Positions 36,401 through 45,388 are shown, numbered from the stretch's first letter. The stretch is DNA of 48,031 nucleotides from Bacteroides caecigallinarum (GCF_021531075.1 NZ_JADYTJ010000022.1:1-48031), one strand, 5' to 3'. The notes: a model not told the origin generated them from the sequence alone. Numbers and translations: made by a program.

Positions 36401-36723
36401 TCCTTGAGAATACCTTTCTGATAAAGTTCAGTACCGCAGTTAAGTGCTGTCTGACCACCGAAAGCAAGAAGAATACCATCCGGTCTTTCTTTCTTGATGA
36501 TTTCTGTAACGAAGTATGTATTAACAGGCAAGAAATATACTTGGTCTGCTATACCTTCCGAAGTCTGGATAGTAGCGATGTTTGGATTGATTAGAACAGA
36601 CTTGATTCCTTCCTCGCGCAGGGCTTTAAGAGCTTGTGAACCTGAGTAATCAAACTCACCTGCCTGGCCAATCTTCAAAGCTCCCGAGCCAAGGACAAGC
36701 ACTTTTTTGAATTTCTGCTTCAT
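33499..36723 (-). CDS. carB: Carbamoyl-phosphate synthase large subunit
   Basis: A 1074-residue CarB, full family length. It carries two homologous ATP-grasp halves (first about 1-400, with LVLGSGALKIGQAGEFDYSG; second about 550-935, with VVLGSGAYRIGSSVEFDW), an oligomerisation region between them, and a C-terminal MGS-like allosteric domain (about 940-1074). It makes carbamoyl phosphate from bicarbonate, ATP and ammonia delivered by CarA, for arginine and pyrimidine synthesis. carA is not adjacent, so it must lie elsewhere or off the window. A TTTGCA-N5-TGCAAA dyad (36772-36788) lies upstream and may be regulatory. Confidence 0.98.
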   Translation of the reverse strand: MKQKFKKVLVLGSGALKIGQAGEFDYSGSQALKALREEGIKSVLINPNIATIQTSEGIADQVYFLPVNTYFVTEIIKKERPDGILLAFGGQTALNCGTELYQKGILKEYGVSVLGTSVEAIMYTEDRDLFVKKLDEIEMKTPVSQAVENMKDALEAARKIGYPVMIRSAYALGGLGSGICPNEEKFIELAESAFTFSPQILVEESLKGWKEIEFEVIRDANDHCFTVASMENFDPLGIHTGESIVVAPTCSLTEEQVTMLQDLSKKCIRHLGIVGECNIQYAFNAETNDYRVIEVNARLSRSSALASKATGYPLAFVAAKIGLGYTLDEIGEMGTPNSAYKAPELDYLICKIPRWDLTKFAGVSRRIGSSMKSVGEIMSIGRTFEEIIQKGLRMIGQGMHGFVGNDHTKFENLDDELANPTDLRIFAIAQALEEGYSIERIFDLTKIDPWFIGKLKNIVDYKAKLQTYNSLEEVPADVLREAKVLGFSDFQIARFVLKPTGGNMEKENLAVREYRKKLGILPAVKRINTVASEHPELTNYLYMTYAVEGYDVNYYKNEKSVVVLGSGAYRIGSSVEFDWCSVNAIQTARKLGYKSIMINYNPETVSTDYDMCDRLYFDELSFERVLDVIDLEQPRGVIVSVGGQIPNNLAMKLHRQSVPILGTSPVSIDRAENRNKFSAMLDQLGIDQPAWQELTSLDDVKSFVQKVGYPVLVRPSYVLSGAAMNVCYDEEELTRFLQMASEVSKEYPVVVSQFMQDTKEIEFDAVAQNGEVVEYAISEHVEYAGVHSGDATLVFPAQQIYFSTARLIKKISRRIAKELNISGPFNIQFLARKNEVKVIECNLRASRSFPFVSKVLKRNFIETATRIMLDAPYTQPDKSAFDIDRIGVKASQFSFARLQNADPVLGVDMSSTGEVGCLGDDFNEALLNAMIATGYKIPKKGILVSSGATKSKVDLLDASHALSKKGYALYATAGTATFLNSHGIPTTPVFWPDERPDAENNVIKMIAEHKFDLIVNIPKNHTKRELTNGYRIRRGAIDHNIPLITNARLAKAFIEAFCSMDEKDIQIKSWQEYV

Positions 36724-36771
36724 AAAATGTTTGTTTTTATTTAAGGTTGTTTATGTATAGTCGTCTCATCT

Positions 36772-36788
36772 TTTGCAATATATGCAAA
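36772..36788 (-). promoter_or_regulatory. Dyad upstream of carB
   Basis: TTTGCA-N5-TGCAAA, 49 bases before the carB start. It overlaps a weak -7-like TTTCTTTG (reverse of 36785-36792). Confidence 0.3.
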
Positions 36789-36926
36789 GAAAATAATTAT
36801 TTTGAAGAAAACAAAGTATTTGTCTGCCTTTAAATAATTCATTCATCAGTTTGATAAATAATATTTTGCAGAAACGGGCTTTAAAAGGGTTGACCGGCCA
36901 ATACCTATACCGGGCATGCCAATAAA

Positions 36927-36960
36927 AAAAGCTTGCTCTGTGTGAATAGGGCAAGCTTTT
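36927..36960. terminator. Terminator after lutC
   Basis: AAAAGCTTGC (36927-36936) pairs with GCAAGCTTTT (36951-36960), 21 bases beyond the lutC stop on the minus strand. Confidence 0.8.
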
Positions 36961-36980
36961 ATTCGCATAAAAAAGAGTTG

Positions 36981-37595
36981 TCAAATCAGAATAACCGTAA
37001 CGCTGCGGGCTCCGTGTGCTCCCATAACAAGTGCTTGTTCGATGTCGGCTGTCTTGGAAGGGCCGGAAATGAATACGCCATAGCCATATTCGCCTGTATC
37101 GATTTGCTTATAAGCCTCGTGCATGTTATTTACCAGATTGTTCCTGTCAAGTATAATTACAAGCGCTTCGGATATAAAATATACGGCACGTTGTTCCACA
37201 TCTTGTGTCAACCATACAGCTCCATTCTCACAGACTCCTATATGTCCTTCTACAATTGCCACATCAGTACCATCCAGGTCTCCCGATTTCTCTACATCGT
37301 CCGGATGAAAAGTGCTGCAAGTAATAGGCTGTATTGTATTTCCTGTCTTTATTTCCTTTATTGTTGAAGCAATGCGTTTGGCATCAGGATATGCAGCCTT
37401 TATCACGTTATTGACATTTTCCTTATCTTTCAGTATTACAGCCTGTCCGCCTACCTGTTTTAGAATCTCACAAAACTTCGAAAGTTTATCTTCGTACGTA
37501 AGAGCCTCATGCTCCAAACCGGATAAGTCTGGCTTTTCATAACGCACTCTGGTATTGCGGCGTATGCTTTGCAATATGTCTTCTCTGCTACTCAT
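36981..37595 (-). CDS. lutC: L-lactate utilization protein C (LUD domain)
   Basis: A 204-residue LUD-domain protein, the third part of the LutABC complex that oxidises L-lactate to pyruvate. Landmarks are VAIVEGHIGVCENGAVWL and, at the end, GPSKTADIEQALVMGAHG. It begins two bases after the lutB stop, so the genes are translated together. In Bacteroidales this operon may serve host- or community-derived lactate; the electron acceptor is not shown. Confidence 0.92.
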   Translation of the reverse strand: MSSREDILQSIRRNTRVRYEKPDLSGLEHEALTYEDKLSKFCEILKQVGGQAVILKDKENVNNVIKAAYPDAKRIASTIKEIKTGNTIQPITCSTFHPDDVEKSGDLDGTDVAIVEGHIGVCENGAVWLTQDVEQRAVYFISEALVIILDRNNLVNNMHEAYKQIDTGEYGYGVFISGPSKTADIEQALVMGAHGARSVTVILI

Positions 37596-37597
37596 AC

Positions 37598-38965
37598 TTA
37601 TTTCACTTTATTCTTTTTCCACATTTCGTTGAAACTCTCTTTGGCAAATTCTGGTATTTCACGTTCTTTACCCCAATCATTCAAGTCGTTGTATATCATG
37701 CCTCGAGGCAATGAGTTTACAATCGGAGCATTTTTTAAAGCGAAATTGAATAATGCGGGACGCAACATAAGGAATTTCATACCACCTGACATCAGTTTCT
37801 TGGAAGAGCTGGCTACCCCTAGTGTATGCAGTTGCTGTCTCCAGTGATAAATCTGATCTGCCAGATCTACCTTTGCAGGACACACGTTCTGACATGAATA
37901 GCACAAAGAACATGCCGATACGTTATCATAGTAATGAAGAGGTGCTTTCAGCATACCCAGATTGATACCTATAGGACCGGGGATAAAGTAAGTATATGAG
38001 TAACCTCCCGAACGACGATATACAGGGCATGTGTTCATACATGCTCCACAGCGAAGACAGTTCAAGGTTTTGACATGTTCCTGGTCTGCCAAAATACGGC
38101 TTCGGCCATTATCTACAATGATGATATGCAACTCTCCTCCCTTGCGAGGTTTACGATAATGAGATGTATAGGTCGTAATAGGCTGTCCGGTACCTGAACG
38201 GGCAAGCAGACGGGTAAATACTCCCAGTGCATCACGGTCCGGTACGATTTTCTCCATACCGAACGCTGTTATCTGAAGTTTTGGCTGTGATGTTCCCATA
38301 TCGGCATTACCTTCGTTTGTACAAACGACACATTCTCCGGTTGAAGCAACAGCAAAATTTGCACCAGTCATAGCTGCTTCGGCTTCGATAAACTTACGGC
38401 GCAGGTTTTTACGTGCAGCATGGGTAAGATAAGTCTGATCATTATTGCCGGGTTCTGTTCCCATCTCACGGACGAACAACTCTCCGATTTCTTCTTTCTT
38501 AACATGGATAGCAGGAAGTACGATATGACTCGGACGTTTATGCATCAGCTGGAGAATACGTTCTCCCAAATCGCTTTCTACGACCTCTATACCTTTATTC
38601 TCAAGAAATTCATTCAGTCCACATTCCTCAGCCAGCATTGATTTGCTTTTGATAAAATGCTTCACCTGATGTCCGTTCAATATATTATAGACAATGGAAC
38701 AGTACTCATCGGCATCTTTTGCCCAATAGACATGAGCTCCGTTGGCTAAGGCATTTTTTTCAAACTCCATCAGCAACTGCTCCAGATGACTGTTGCTATA
38801 CATCTTTATAGCAGATGCCATATCACGCAGATGTTCCCATTCAGGAACCTCTTTGCTTACTTTATCACGTTTGGCACGAACCATCCACAATGTTTCATCG
38901 TGCCATGCTGCCAGTCCTTTATTCTCCAGAAACTTTCCGGCAGCTTTTGAATGTTTTGTACTCAT
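37598..38965 (-). CDS. lutB: L-lactate utilization iron-sulfur protein LutB
   Basis: A 455-residue protein with an N-terminal LUD domain (about 70-290) and a C-terminal pair of [4Fe-4S] clusters (CLRCGACMNTCPVYR and CSLCYSCQNVCPAKVD, about residues 302-366). It passes electrons from lactate oxidation within the LutABC complex. Its start overlaps the lutA stop by four bases (ATGA). Length and domain order agree with the family. Confidence 0.95.
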   Translation of the reverse strand: MSTKHSKAAGKFLENKGLAAWHDETLWMVRAKRDKVSKEVPEWEHLRDMASAIKMYSNSHLEQLLMEFEKNALANGAHVYWAKDADEYCSIVYNILNGHQVKHFIKSKSMLAEECGLNEFLENKGIEVVESDLGERILQLMHKRPSHIVLPAIHVKKEEIGELFVREMGTEPGNNDQTYLTHAARKNLRRKFIEAEAAMTGANFAVASTGECVVCTNEGNADMGTSQPKLQITAFGMEKIVPDRDALGVFTRLLARSGTGQPITTYTSHYRKPRKGGELHIIIVDNGRSRILADQEHVKTLNCLRCGACMNTCPVYRRSGGYSYTYFIPGPIGINLGMLKAPLHYYDNVSACSLCYSCQNVCPAKVDLADQIYHWRQQLHTLGVASSSKKLMSGGMKFLMLRPALFNFALKNAPIVNSLPRGMIYNDLNDWGKEREIPEFAKESFNEMWKKNKVK

Positions 38966-39702
38966 AATCCTGCAGCTAATACTTGAACAATATGAATGGT
39001 CTTTATAGGAAGTTTTTCACGCGAGATAATACCGTTCTGATGCATCAGACAAGAACCGTCGGCTCCTACGATATATTCGGCTCCCGTAGCCATGTGACGT
39101 TTTACTTTATCACGCCCCATTTGCCCTGATACATCGTGCTCTTCTACGGCAAACATACCGCCAAAGCCACAACACTCGTCCGGACGTTCTGGTTCTACAA
39201 TTGTGATATCCTTTACCAACGACAGCAAATCGCGCAGCTTATTATAATAAGGTATGTTCAGTTCGCTTGGAGAAGAAAGTTTCATCAGACGTACCCCATG
39301 ACAACTGTTCTGAATGCTTACTTTATGAGGGAATGAAGCCTGAAGGGAAGACGGTTTCACTACATCGTGAATAAACTCGCAGATATCATATATCTTGCCT
39401 TCGCTGGCACAACGATGTTTCTCTCCTTCCAGCAGATTACCATAATGATCGCGCACAAATACTACACAACTGGCAGAAGGGCCGACTATATAATCATAGC
39501 TTTCAAATAATCTATCGAATCTCTTGGCTAATTCCTTCGATTCGTTTTCGAACCCTGCATTCGCCATAGGCTGTCCGCAGCAGGTCTGGTCTAACGGATA
39601 GTCAACATCTACCCCCAAGCTTTTAAGAAGCTTATACGAAGCAACTCCAACTTCGGGATAAACAGCATTGATATAACAGGGAATAAATAATCCTACTTTC
39701 AT
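38962..39702 (-). CDS. lutA: L-lactate utilization protein LutA (CCG domain)
   Basis: A 246-residue cysteine-rich protein with two CCG domains (DQTCCGQPMANAGF and PDECCGFGGMFAVEEHD) that bind an Fe-S cluster, the same type as in heterodisulfide reductase B and GlpC. It is the first gene of lutABC. An upstream in-frame ATG at 39732 would add ten residues but lies inside the -7 box of the promoter, so it cannot be translated; 39702 (MKVGLFIPCY) is the start. Confidence 0.93.
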   Translation of the reverse strand: MKVGLFIPCYINAVYPEVGVASYKLLKSLGVDVDYPLDQTCCGQPMANAGFENESKELAKRFDRLFESYDYIVGPSASCVVFVRDHYGNLLEGEKHRCASEGKIYDICEFIHDVVKPSSLQASFPHKVSIQNSCHGVRLMKLSSPSELNIPYYNKLRDLLSLVKDITIVEPERPDECCGFGGMFAVEEHDVSGQMGRDKVKRHMATGAEYIVGADGSCLMHQNGIISREKLPIKTIHIVQVLAAGL

Positions 39703-39729
39703 CTTTTTGTCTATTTTGTTTCTGTAAAA

Positions 39730-39760
39730 CAAAGGTATGTGTTATTATCGAATAAACAAG
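39730..39760 (-). promoter_or_regulatory. lutABC promoter
   Basis: On the minus strand, CTTG (reverse of 39757-39760), 19 bases, then TACCTTTG (reverse of 39730-39737). Predicted start near 39726, leader of about 24 bases. Confidence 0.65.
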
Positions 39761-40046
39761 AAAATAAAAATAAAAAAAGTTACAGAAATATGCGGTTATT
39801 AAGAAAAAAGTAAGCTGTTTAGGTCACATCTGTTATAAATGGCACTTCATTTAAGGCACTATAAAATCGCATGTCATCATATTTTATTTATGATACCCAT
39901 GAGGTAAATATTGTATCATGAATAATGATAAATATAATAGATTTTTTCATTCGAATAATTATCTTTGCAAACAGTTACGGACTTACTGTAATTCACACTT
40001 CAATGAAGAATAAATAACGGAGAATTTAATAATCAGATCTTTGTGT
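39733..40046. other. Divergent intergenic region lutA-lspA
   Basis: Besides the lut promoter it holds an inverted repeat ATGATAC (39890-39896) with GTATCAT (39913-39919), and a -7 box TATCTTTG at 39960-39967 that probably serves lspA. No small gene is seen. Confidence 0.5.
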
Positions 40047-40685
40047 ATGAACAATAAATCAAAATCCATATTGGCAGTAGCCATAATTCTTGTTACCATC
40101 ATTCTTGACCAACTCATTAAGATAATAATTAAAACTAACTTCCATTATGGTGAAAGTGTTCGTATAACAGACTGGTTTTATCTAACATTCATAGAGAATA
40201 ATGGTATGGCATTCGGTATGCAGGTTATGCCTAAGGCTGTACAGACAATTATGCGACTGGTTTTTTCAGGATTTATATTATGGTATATAACGAAACTTGT
40301 TAAAGCGAAATACAAGAACGGTTATATAACCTGTATCTCCCTGATTTTTGCCGGAGCAATAGGAAATGTCATCGACAGTATATTCTACGGAGCTATTTTC
40401 AGCGAAAGTACATATACCAGTGTGGCGACTTTTGTTCCTGTAGGAGAAGGTTATGCTGATTGGCTTTACGGCAGGGTAGTGGATATGTTTTATTTCCCGT
40501 TATTCGAATTTGACTGGCCTTCGTGGATGCCTGTTGTAGGTGGAAATCACTTTATTTTCTTTGCACCTGTGTTTAATCTTGCAGATGCGGCAATAAGTTG
40601 TGGCACTATAGCTTTGTTGATATTCTATTCAAAAACTTTCGGTGAGAGTTTTTCGTTATTCGGTAAGAATAATACATCCAAGTAA
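40047..40685 (+). CDS. lspA: Lipoprotein signal peptidase (SPase II)
   Basis: A 212-residue membrane aspartyl protease with four helices that cleaves the signal peptide of prolipoproteins after diacylglycerol transfer. The catalytic aspartates are D146 (GRVVDMFYF) and D180 (FNLADAAIS). It is longer than the E. coli enzyme (164) mainly through an insertion of about 35 residues between helices 3 and 4 (SESTYTSVATFVPVGEGYADWL), as is usual in Bacteroidota. A TTG six bases upstream (40041) is rejected in favour of the ATG. It must process the many lipobox proteins in this window. trpS follows 79 bases later. Confidence 0.93.
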   Translation: MNNKSKSILAVAIILVTIILDQLIKIIIKTNFHYGESVRITDWFYLTFIENNGMAFGMQVMPKAVQTIMRLVFSGFILWYITKLVKAKYKNGYITCISLIFAGAIGNVIDSIFYGAIFSESTYTSVATFVPVGEGYADWLYGRVVDMFYFPLFEFDWPSWMPVVGGNHFIFFAPVFNLADAAISCGTIALLIFYSKTFGESFSLFGKNNTSK

Positions 40686-40725
40686 TTAAAGTTTAAATGT
40701 TTAGTGAAAATACTTCTTTATTTTG

Positions 40726-40733
40726 TATTTTTG
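40726..40733 (+). promoter_or_regulatory. trpS promoter -7 element
   Basis: TATTTTTG, 31 bases before trpS. No -33 box at the standard spacing. Confidence 0.45.
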
Positions 40734-40764
40734 CGCCAAATCGGAATTATAAATAAATTAATAT

Positions 40765-41856
40765 ATGGCAAAAGAAAAAATTATACTGACCGGCGACCGC
40801 CCTACAGGTAAACTCCATATAGGTCATTATGTGGGCTCTCTGCGTCGTCGTGTGGAACTCCAGAACTCTGGAAAATTTGATAAGATATTCGTTTTTGAAG
40901 CCGATGGACAGGCTTTGACTGACAATATAGACAATCCTGAAAAAGTTCGTCAAAATGTTATCGAGGTGGCTCTTGACTACCTTGCCGTAGGTCTTGACCC
41001 AAACAAATCTACAATTTTTATTCAGTCGCAGATACCTGAACTTTGCGAACTGAGCTTTTATTTTATGGACCTCGTAACTGTGTCGCGCCTTCAGCGTAAC
41101 CCTACAGTGAAGACTGAAATCCAGATGCGTAACTTCGAGACAAGCATTCCGGTAGGTTTCTTTACTTATCCTATCAGCCAGGCTGCCGATATTACTGCTT
41201 TCAAGGCTACTACAGTCCCTGTGGGCGAAGACCAGGAACCTATGATAGAACAGACACGCGAAATCGTCCGCCGTTTCAACCATATTTACGGTGAGACTCT
41301 GGTGGAACCTGAAATCCTTCTTCCTGACAATGCAGCATGTCTTCGTCTCCCGGGAACAGACGGAAAGGCTAAGATGAGTAAATCGCTTGGAAACTGTATC
41401 TATCTGTCAGATTCTGCCGATGAAGTGGAAAAGAAGGTAAAGAGCATGTACACCGACCCTACACACATCAAGGTGAGCGACCCGGGAAAACTGGAAGGCA
41501 ACTGTGTGTTTACATATCTTGACGCATTCTGCCGTCCTGAACACTTCGGACGTTACTTGCCTGACTATCCGAATCTTGACGAATTGAAAGCTCACTACAC
41601 ACGTGGCGGTCTTGGTGACATGAAGGTGAAGAAGTTCCTTGCAGCCATCATGCAGGAAGAACTCGGACCTATCCGTGAACGCCGCAGCGAGTTCGAGAAA
41701 GATATCCCTGCTATTTACGAAATGTTGAAGAAAGGTTGCGAAGTAGCACGCGAAACAGCTGCACAGACAATGGATGAAGTTCGCAAGGCAATGAAAATCA
41801 ATTATTTTGATGATGTAGAACTTATAGCTGAACAGGCTAAACGCTTTGCAGAATAA
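40765..41856 (+). CDS. trpS: Tryptophan--tRNA ligase
   Basis: A 363-residue class I synthetase that charges tRNA-Trp. The HIGH motif is in [12 protein letters not shown] near the start and the KMSKS motif is in [12 protein letters not shown] (about residue 195-200). The Rossmann core and helical C-terminus are complete. It lies after lspA with its own -7 box, and ends at a perfect bidirectional terminator shared with the convergent antiporter gene. Confidence 0.97.
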   Translation: MAKEKIILTGDRPTGKLHIGHYVGSLRRRVELQNSGKFDKIFVFEADGQALTDNIDNPEKVRQNVIEVALDYLAVGLDPNKSTIFIQSQIPELCELSFYFMDLVTVSRLQRNPTVKTEIQMRNFETSIPVGFFTYPISQAADITAFKATTVPVGEDQEPMIEQTREIVRRFNHIYGETLVEPEILLPDNAACLRLPGTDGKAKMSKSLGNCIYLSDSADEVEKKVKSMYTDPTHIKVSDPGKLEGNCVFTYLDAFCRPEHFGRYLPDYPNLDELKAHYTRGGLGDMKVKKFLAAIMQEELGPIRERRSEFEKDIPAIYEMLKKGCEVARETAAQTMDEVRKAMKINYFDDVELIAEQAKRFAE

Positions 41857-41874
41857 TTCTTTAGTATATAACTG

Positions 41875-41919
41875 AAAAACGTCCGGATGATAATTGGGTT
41901 TATCGCTCCGGACGTTTTT
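41875..41919. terminator. Bidirectional terminator trpS / antiporter
   Basis: Perfect 13-bp stem, AAAAACGTCCGGA (41875-41887) and TCCGGACGTTTTT (41907-41919). Confidence 0.93.
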
Positions 41920-41934
41920 CTTTATATATGTCTG

Positions 41935-42903
41935 TTATGCCTGTTGCTGCATAATCAGATATGTGGTGTAAGCTATATAGCAAATCACCAGCAGAGCACC
42001 TTCTATCCTTGTAATGGTACGTTTCTTGAAGAACCAGCCTACCAGCCAGAACAGTACGGACGACAATACAAGTACCAGAATATCGATATTGTTGATATTT
42101 CCCATAGGCAGTGGTGATACCGAAGCACTGCATCCTAATACGAAGAACAGATTGAACAGGTTACTTCCTATCACGTTTCCTATGGCTATTCCCGGATTTT
42201 TCTTCAGGGCAGCTGTAACCGAAGTGGCAAGTTCAGGCAGTGATGTACCTCCGGCTACGAGTGTCAGACCTATAATAGAGTCGCTTACTCCAAGCGATGA
42301 GGCTATGCCGCTTGCGCCTTCCACAAACCATTGTCCTCCGAAAATCAATCCCGCCAATCCGCCAAGGATATAGACTGAAGAACGCCATACCGGCATTTCA
42401 GCTATTTTCTGTTCTTCTGATTCTCCCTCCTGATTGCGGGCTATGGAGAAAGTGTAGCGCATGAATATAAGGAAGAAAGCCAACAGTACAAGTCCGTCTG
42501 CACGACCTATCACATTGCTGCTTCCACCGTCAAGCCAGATATCATTAGCCATGAAGGCAAGTACAAACGAAGAAAGAATAACCAGAGGTATCTCTTTGCT
42601 CATTGTGCCTTGTCCCACCTGTATAGGGAGTACCATAGCCGTACAGCCTATAATCATAAGTATGTTGAAGATATTACTACCCACCACATTACCTATCGCC
42701 ATTTCCGCGCTTCCCTGTATTGAAGACAGGAGGCTTATTACCAGCTCAGGGGCAGATGTACCGAATGCCACGATAGTAAGACCGATTACGAGGTCGGATA
42801 TTTTAAACCGTTTAGCCACCGATGCGGCTCCGTCTGTCAGTGCATTGGCTCCAACCAATATCAATGCCAGACCTGCAACCAATATAAATATATTCCAAAT
42901 CAT
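41935..42903 (-). CDS. Calcium/sodium antiporter, YrbG/CaCA family
   Basis: A 322-residue inner-membrane exchanger with ten or so helices in two inverted halves. The two alpha-repeats carry the ion-binding motifs, GTSAPELVISLLSS near residues 49-62 and GGTSLPELATSVTA near 218-231, each with the key glutamate after Pro. It exports Ca2+ against Na+ or H+. It lies 47 bases downstream of the LytTR regulator gene on the same strand, so it could be the last gene of that transcript. Confidence 0.93.
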   Translation of the reverse strand: MIWNIFILVAGLALILVGANALTDGAASVAKRFKISDLVIGLTIVAFGTSAPELVISLLSSIQGSAEMAIGNVVGSNIFNILMIIGCTAMVLPIQVGQGTMSKEIPLVILSSFVLAFMANDIWLDGGSSNVIGRADGLVLLAFFLIFMRYTFSIARNQEGESEEQKIAEMPVWRSSVYILGGLAGLIFGGQWFVEGASGIASSLGVSDSIIGLTLVAGGTSLPELATSVTAALKKNPGIAIGNVIGSNLFNLFFVLGCSASVSPLPMGNINNIDILVLVLSSVLFWLVGWFFKKRTITRIEGALLVICYIAYTTYLIMQQQA

Positions 42904-42950
42904 AACTTTTAGTTTATTGTTTTTCCCGGTTGCAAAGATATAGTTTAATA

Positions 42951-43739
42951 TTATATTTCCTCAGCCAACCACATTTTTATTGCAGGAACTTTCTCGCGGC
43001 TTATCTGTATTGAGCCTTCAAATTCGGGAGATACGCTTACTGTCATCTTACCGTTGAAATAGTTCTGTATGTTCCTTATGCATCCGGCAGACAGGATGAA
43101 CTGCCTGTTTACGCGCATGAACTGTTTAGGGTCAAGCTGCTCTTCCAGTTTCGTGAGCGGATAGTCTATGAGATGCCTTTTCCTGTCGTTGGTTATTGCG
43201 AACGTTGTTTTATCCTCCGAATAGAAATAAGCTATATCAGTCACCATTATGGTGTAGAAACGTTTGGACGATGATATGAGAAATCTTGTGCGGTACTGTT
43301 TCTCCTGTTTACTGGTGAATATTTTCAGAAGTTGTTCTATGCATTCGTAGTGGTATTTTGCCCCATTGTCAGCCATATAAAAACGCTCGAACTTTTCTAT
43401 GGCATCGTTCAGTCTTTCCTTGTGTATAGGTTTCAACAGATAGTCAATGCTGTTCACACTGAATGCCCGTACAGCATATTCGTCGTATGCTGTTGTGAAA
43501 ATAATCATGCTTTTGGGCTTGGCCTGCTCTATGAACAGGAATGAAATGCCGTCGTTAAGCTGTATGTCAAGGAAAATAATGTCCGGATGCGGATTTACGG
43601 CAAACCATTCCACTGCATCTTCAATCATTCCGGGCAATACAGTGATTTCCCATTCCGGACGCAGTTCGCCCACCATCTTGTTCAGCAGACGTGCGGCAGG
43701 TATTTCGTCTTCTATAATAACGGCTCTAACCTTACTCAT
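42951..43739 (-). CDS. LytTR-family response regulator
   Basis: A 262-residue response regulator: receiver domain (about 1-120, phospho-acceptor D58 in DIIFLDIQL, conserved Lys in YLLKPIHK) and a C-terminal LytTR DNA-binding domain (about 155-255, with KFMRVNRQFILSAGCI-type core, here QFMRVNRQFILS). It is the partner of the histidine kinase whose gene it overlaps by eight bases. Such pairs often control envelope or efflux genes; a decayed efflux operon lies upstream of them here. Confidence 0.94.
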   Translation of the reverse strand: MSKVRAVIIEDEIPAARLLNKMVGELRPEWEITVLPGMIEDAVEWFAVNPHPDIIFLDIQLNDGISFLFIEQAKPKSMIIFTTAYDEYAVRAFSVNSIDYLLKPIHKERLNDAIEKFERFYMADNGAKYHYECIEQLLKIFTSKQEKQYRTRFLISSSKRFYTIMVTDIAYFYSEDKTTFAITNDRKRHLIDYPLTKLEEQLDPKQFMRVNRQFILSAGCIRNIQNYFNGKMTVSVSPEFEGSIQISREKVPAIKMWLAEEI

Positions 43740-44766
43740 ATATTAAAGGTAGTTTTACTGTAAATATGTTGTTTTCATCTTCTATAATGATATCCTTTCC
43801 GCAAAGCATCCGGTAGCGTTGCAAAAGGTTTGCAAAACCTTTTCCGGATGAGGCTGCATTCTGTTTTTTTCTGACAGGATTTGATATACATATAAAAGAG
43901 GACTTACCGTTCCTTTCGCTATAGATACTGATATTCATAGGTTTGCTAATGCTTATTACATTATGCTTTATCACATTCTCTATAAGCAGTTGCATGGTCA
44001 GCGGAGGTACAGACGTTTCTCTGATTGATTCATCAAGGTTATTGGTTATTTCTATACAGTCGCCAAGCCTGACTTTGTGCAGTTGTATGTATTTGTCGAT
44101 AAATTCAAGTTCCTCACTCAGTTTTACAGTATTTTTGTTCTGGCTTATGAGAATATATCTGTATGTATCGGCAAGGTTTCTTGTAAATTCTACCGCATTG
44201 GCAGGCGAGTATTCTATTTCGGATATAAGTGTATTCAGATTGTTGAACAGGAAATGAGGGTTCAGCTGGCTCTGTAATGCCTGGTATTTGGCCTGTGCAT
44301 TTGCCTTTTCAAGTTCTTCCGCATGTCTGTAAAGCCTTACTAGGTCTGCATAAAACTTGTTCTGCATGAACTGTCCCACTATTATTATCTCAATGAACCA
44401 TACCCCAAGAATAATTGTTATACCGTTTTGTTGCAGGTTAAACGGATTTGTGACTCCTACCATGTATTTGGATGTGACAAGCATCAGATAGTTTACAGCC
44501 AGAAGGATAATGGCACATATTATCATTGCCATGGATAATGCTCTTTTATCTTTCAGAAAGTATTGATAGAATGACATCATCTTTTCATACACAAACCGTA
44601 TGCTTAGACCTATCCCACAGCGGATGAAGACCACAGCGGAGAAGGCTTTGAACGTAATCAGTTCGTCATGAAAACGGGATGGTATGTCAGCATAGTTTAT
44701 CAGTACGAAGTATGAAAAACATCCCAATCCAAGGTAAAGTATAATATCCGATAAGTAACGTTTCAT
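43732..44766 (-). CDS. Sensor histidine kinase, LytS/His_kinase family
   Basis: A 344-residue membrane kinase. Four hydrophobic segments fill residues 1-135, then a short coiled coil, the His_kinase (PF06580-type) domain with the phospho-histidine H171 in QLNPHFLFNNLN, and an ATPase domain with ENVIKHNVIS. There is no periplasmic sensor domain, so the signal is probably sensed in or at the membrane. It is translated with the LytTR regulator. A near-consensus -7 box TACCTTTA lies at 44790-44797 (reverse). Confidence 0.93.
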   Translation of the reverse strand: MKRYLSDIILYLGLGCFSYFVLINYADIPSRFHDELITFKAFSAVVFIRCGIGLSIRFVYEKMMSFYQYFLKDKRALSMAMIICAIILLAVNYLMLVTSKYMVGVTNPFNLQQNGITIILGVWFIEIIIVGQFMQNKFYADLVRLYRHAEELEKANAQAKYQALQSQLNPHFLFNNLNTLISEIEYSPANAVEFTRNLADTYRYILISQNKNTVKLSEELEFIDKYIQLHKVRLGDCIEITNNLDESIRETSVPPLTMQLLIENVIKHNVISISKPMNISIYSERNGKSSFICISNPVRKKQNAASSGKGFANLLQRYRMLCGKDIIIEDENNIFTVKLPLIYE

Positions 44767-44834
44767 TGTTCCATGTTTTGTAAACGGTATAAAGGTAGTG
44801 AATAAGTTTTTAGTTATTAGTTGCCAATAAAAAC

Positions 44835-45272
44835 TCAGAACCTTTCTCCTCTTGCCCTTTCAAGTCCGCTTCTGACTATCTGTGCATTCAGTTTCGACTG
44901 AATAAAATTCACTTTTGCTTCAAGATGATAGATCTCTGCGTTTATAACCTCTACGATTGAGATGTTTCCTTCTTCAGGTATCCACATTCCTATGGTGAAA
45001 TATTGCCTGTTCAGCAGTGGCATGAACTTTTGTGGTATAAATCAGAAAGCCCATGCCGAAACGATGAGTAGGACTAACATACATGCTGTCACGGTGTATT
45101 TCTTCCTTATTATGAATATTAGCGACTTGCGGAAAAAATCGTATATCTTGCTGCTGAACAGCTCCTGTTTCAATTCTTCCGGACGCGGACGGCGTACAAA
45201 CTCCTGAACGAAGAACACATTCTGTGTTATTGCCAGTATCCAGCTCAGAAGAAGTGAAACTAATATGAGTGT
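44835..45272 (-). pseudogene. Decayed RND efflux permease fused to a TolC-like C-terminus
   Basis: Read on the minus strand from 45272, the frame encodes LVSLLLSWILAITQNVFFVQ, then EFVRRPRPEELKQELF and a membrane segment ending in SAWAF, then a TGA (45042-45044), then QKFMPLLNRQYFTIGMWIPEEG. This resembles an internal part of an AcrB-type RND permease of Bacteroidota. Directly after that the sequence changes to NISIVEVINAEIYHLEAKVN and ends GLERARGERF, which looks like the C-terminus of a TolC-family outer-membrane protein. A deletion has thus fused two genes of one efflux operon, and a stop interrupts the permease part; another in-frame stop lies immediately before the fragment. Confidence 0.7.
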
Positions 45273-45388
45273 TTAGTATTCTTACTATTGAGGGTGATAA
45301 GTTTTGAAGTGTATTTTGTTTGTGTGTATACAGGTTTTGTAGGAAAAACTAAAGATATAACCTGAAGATGCTTAAAAGTTTATCGTTA

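Noticed and set aside
39703-39732. Upstream start for lutA
   Set aside because: The ATG lies within the predicted -7 box, upstream of the transcription start.
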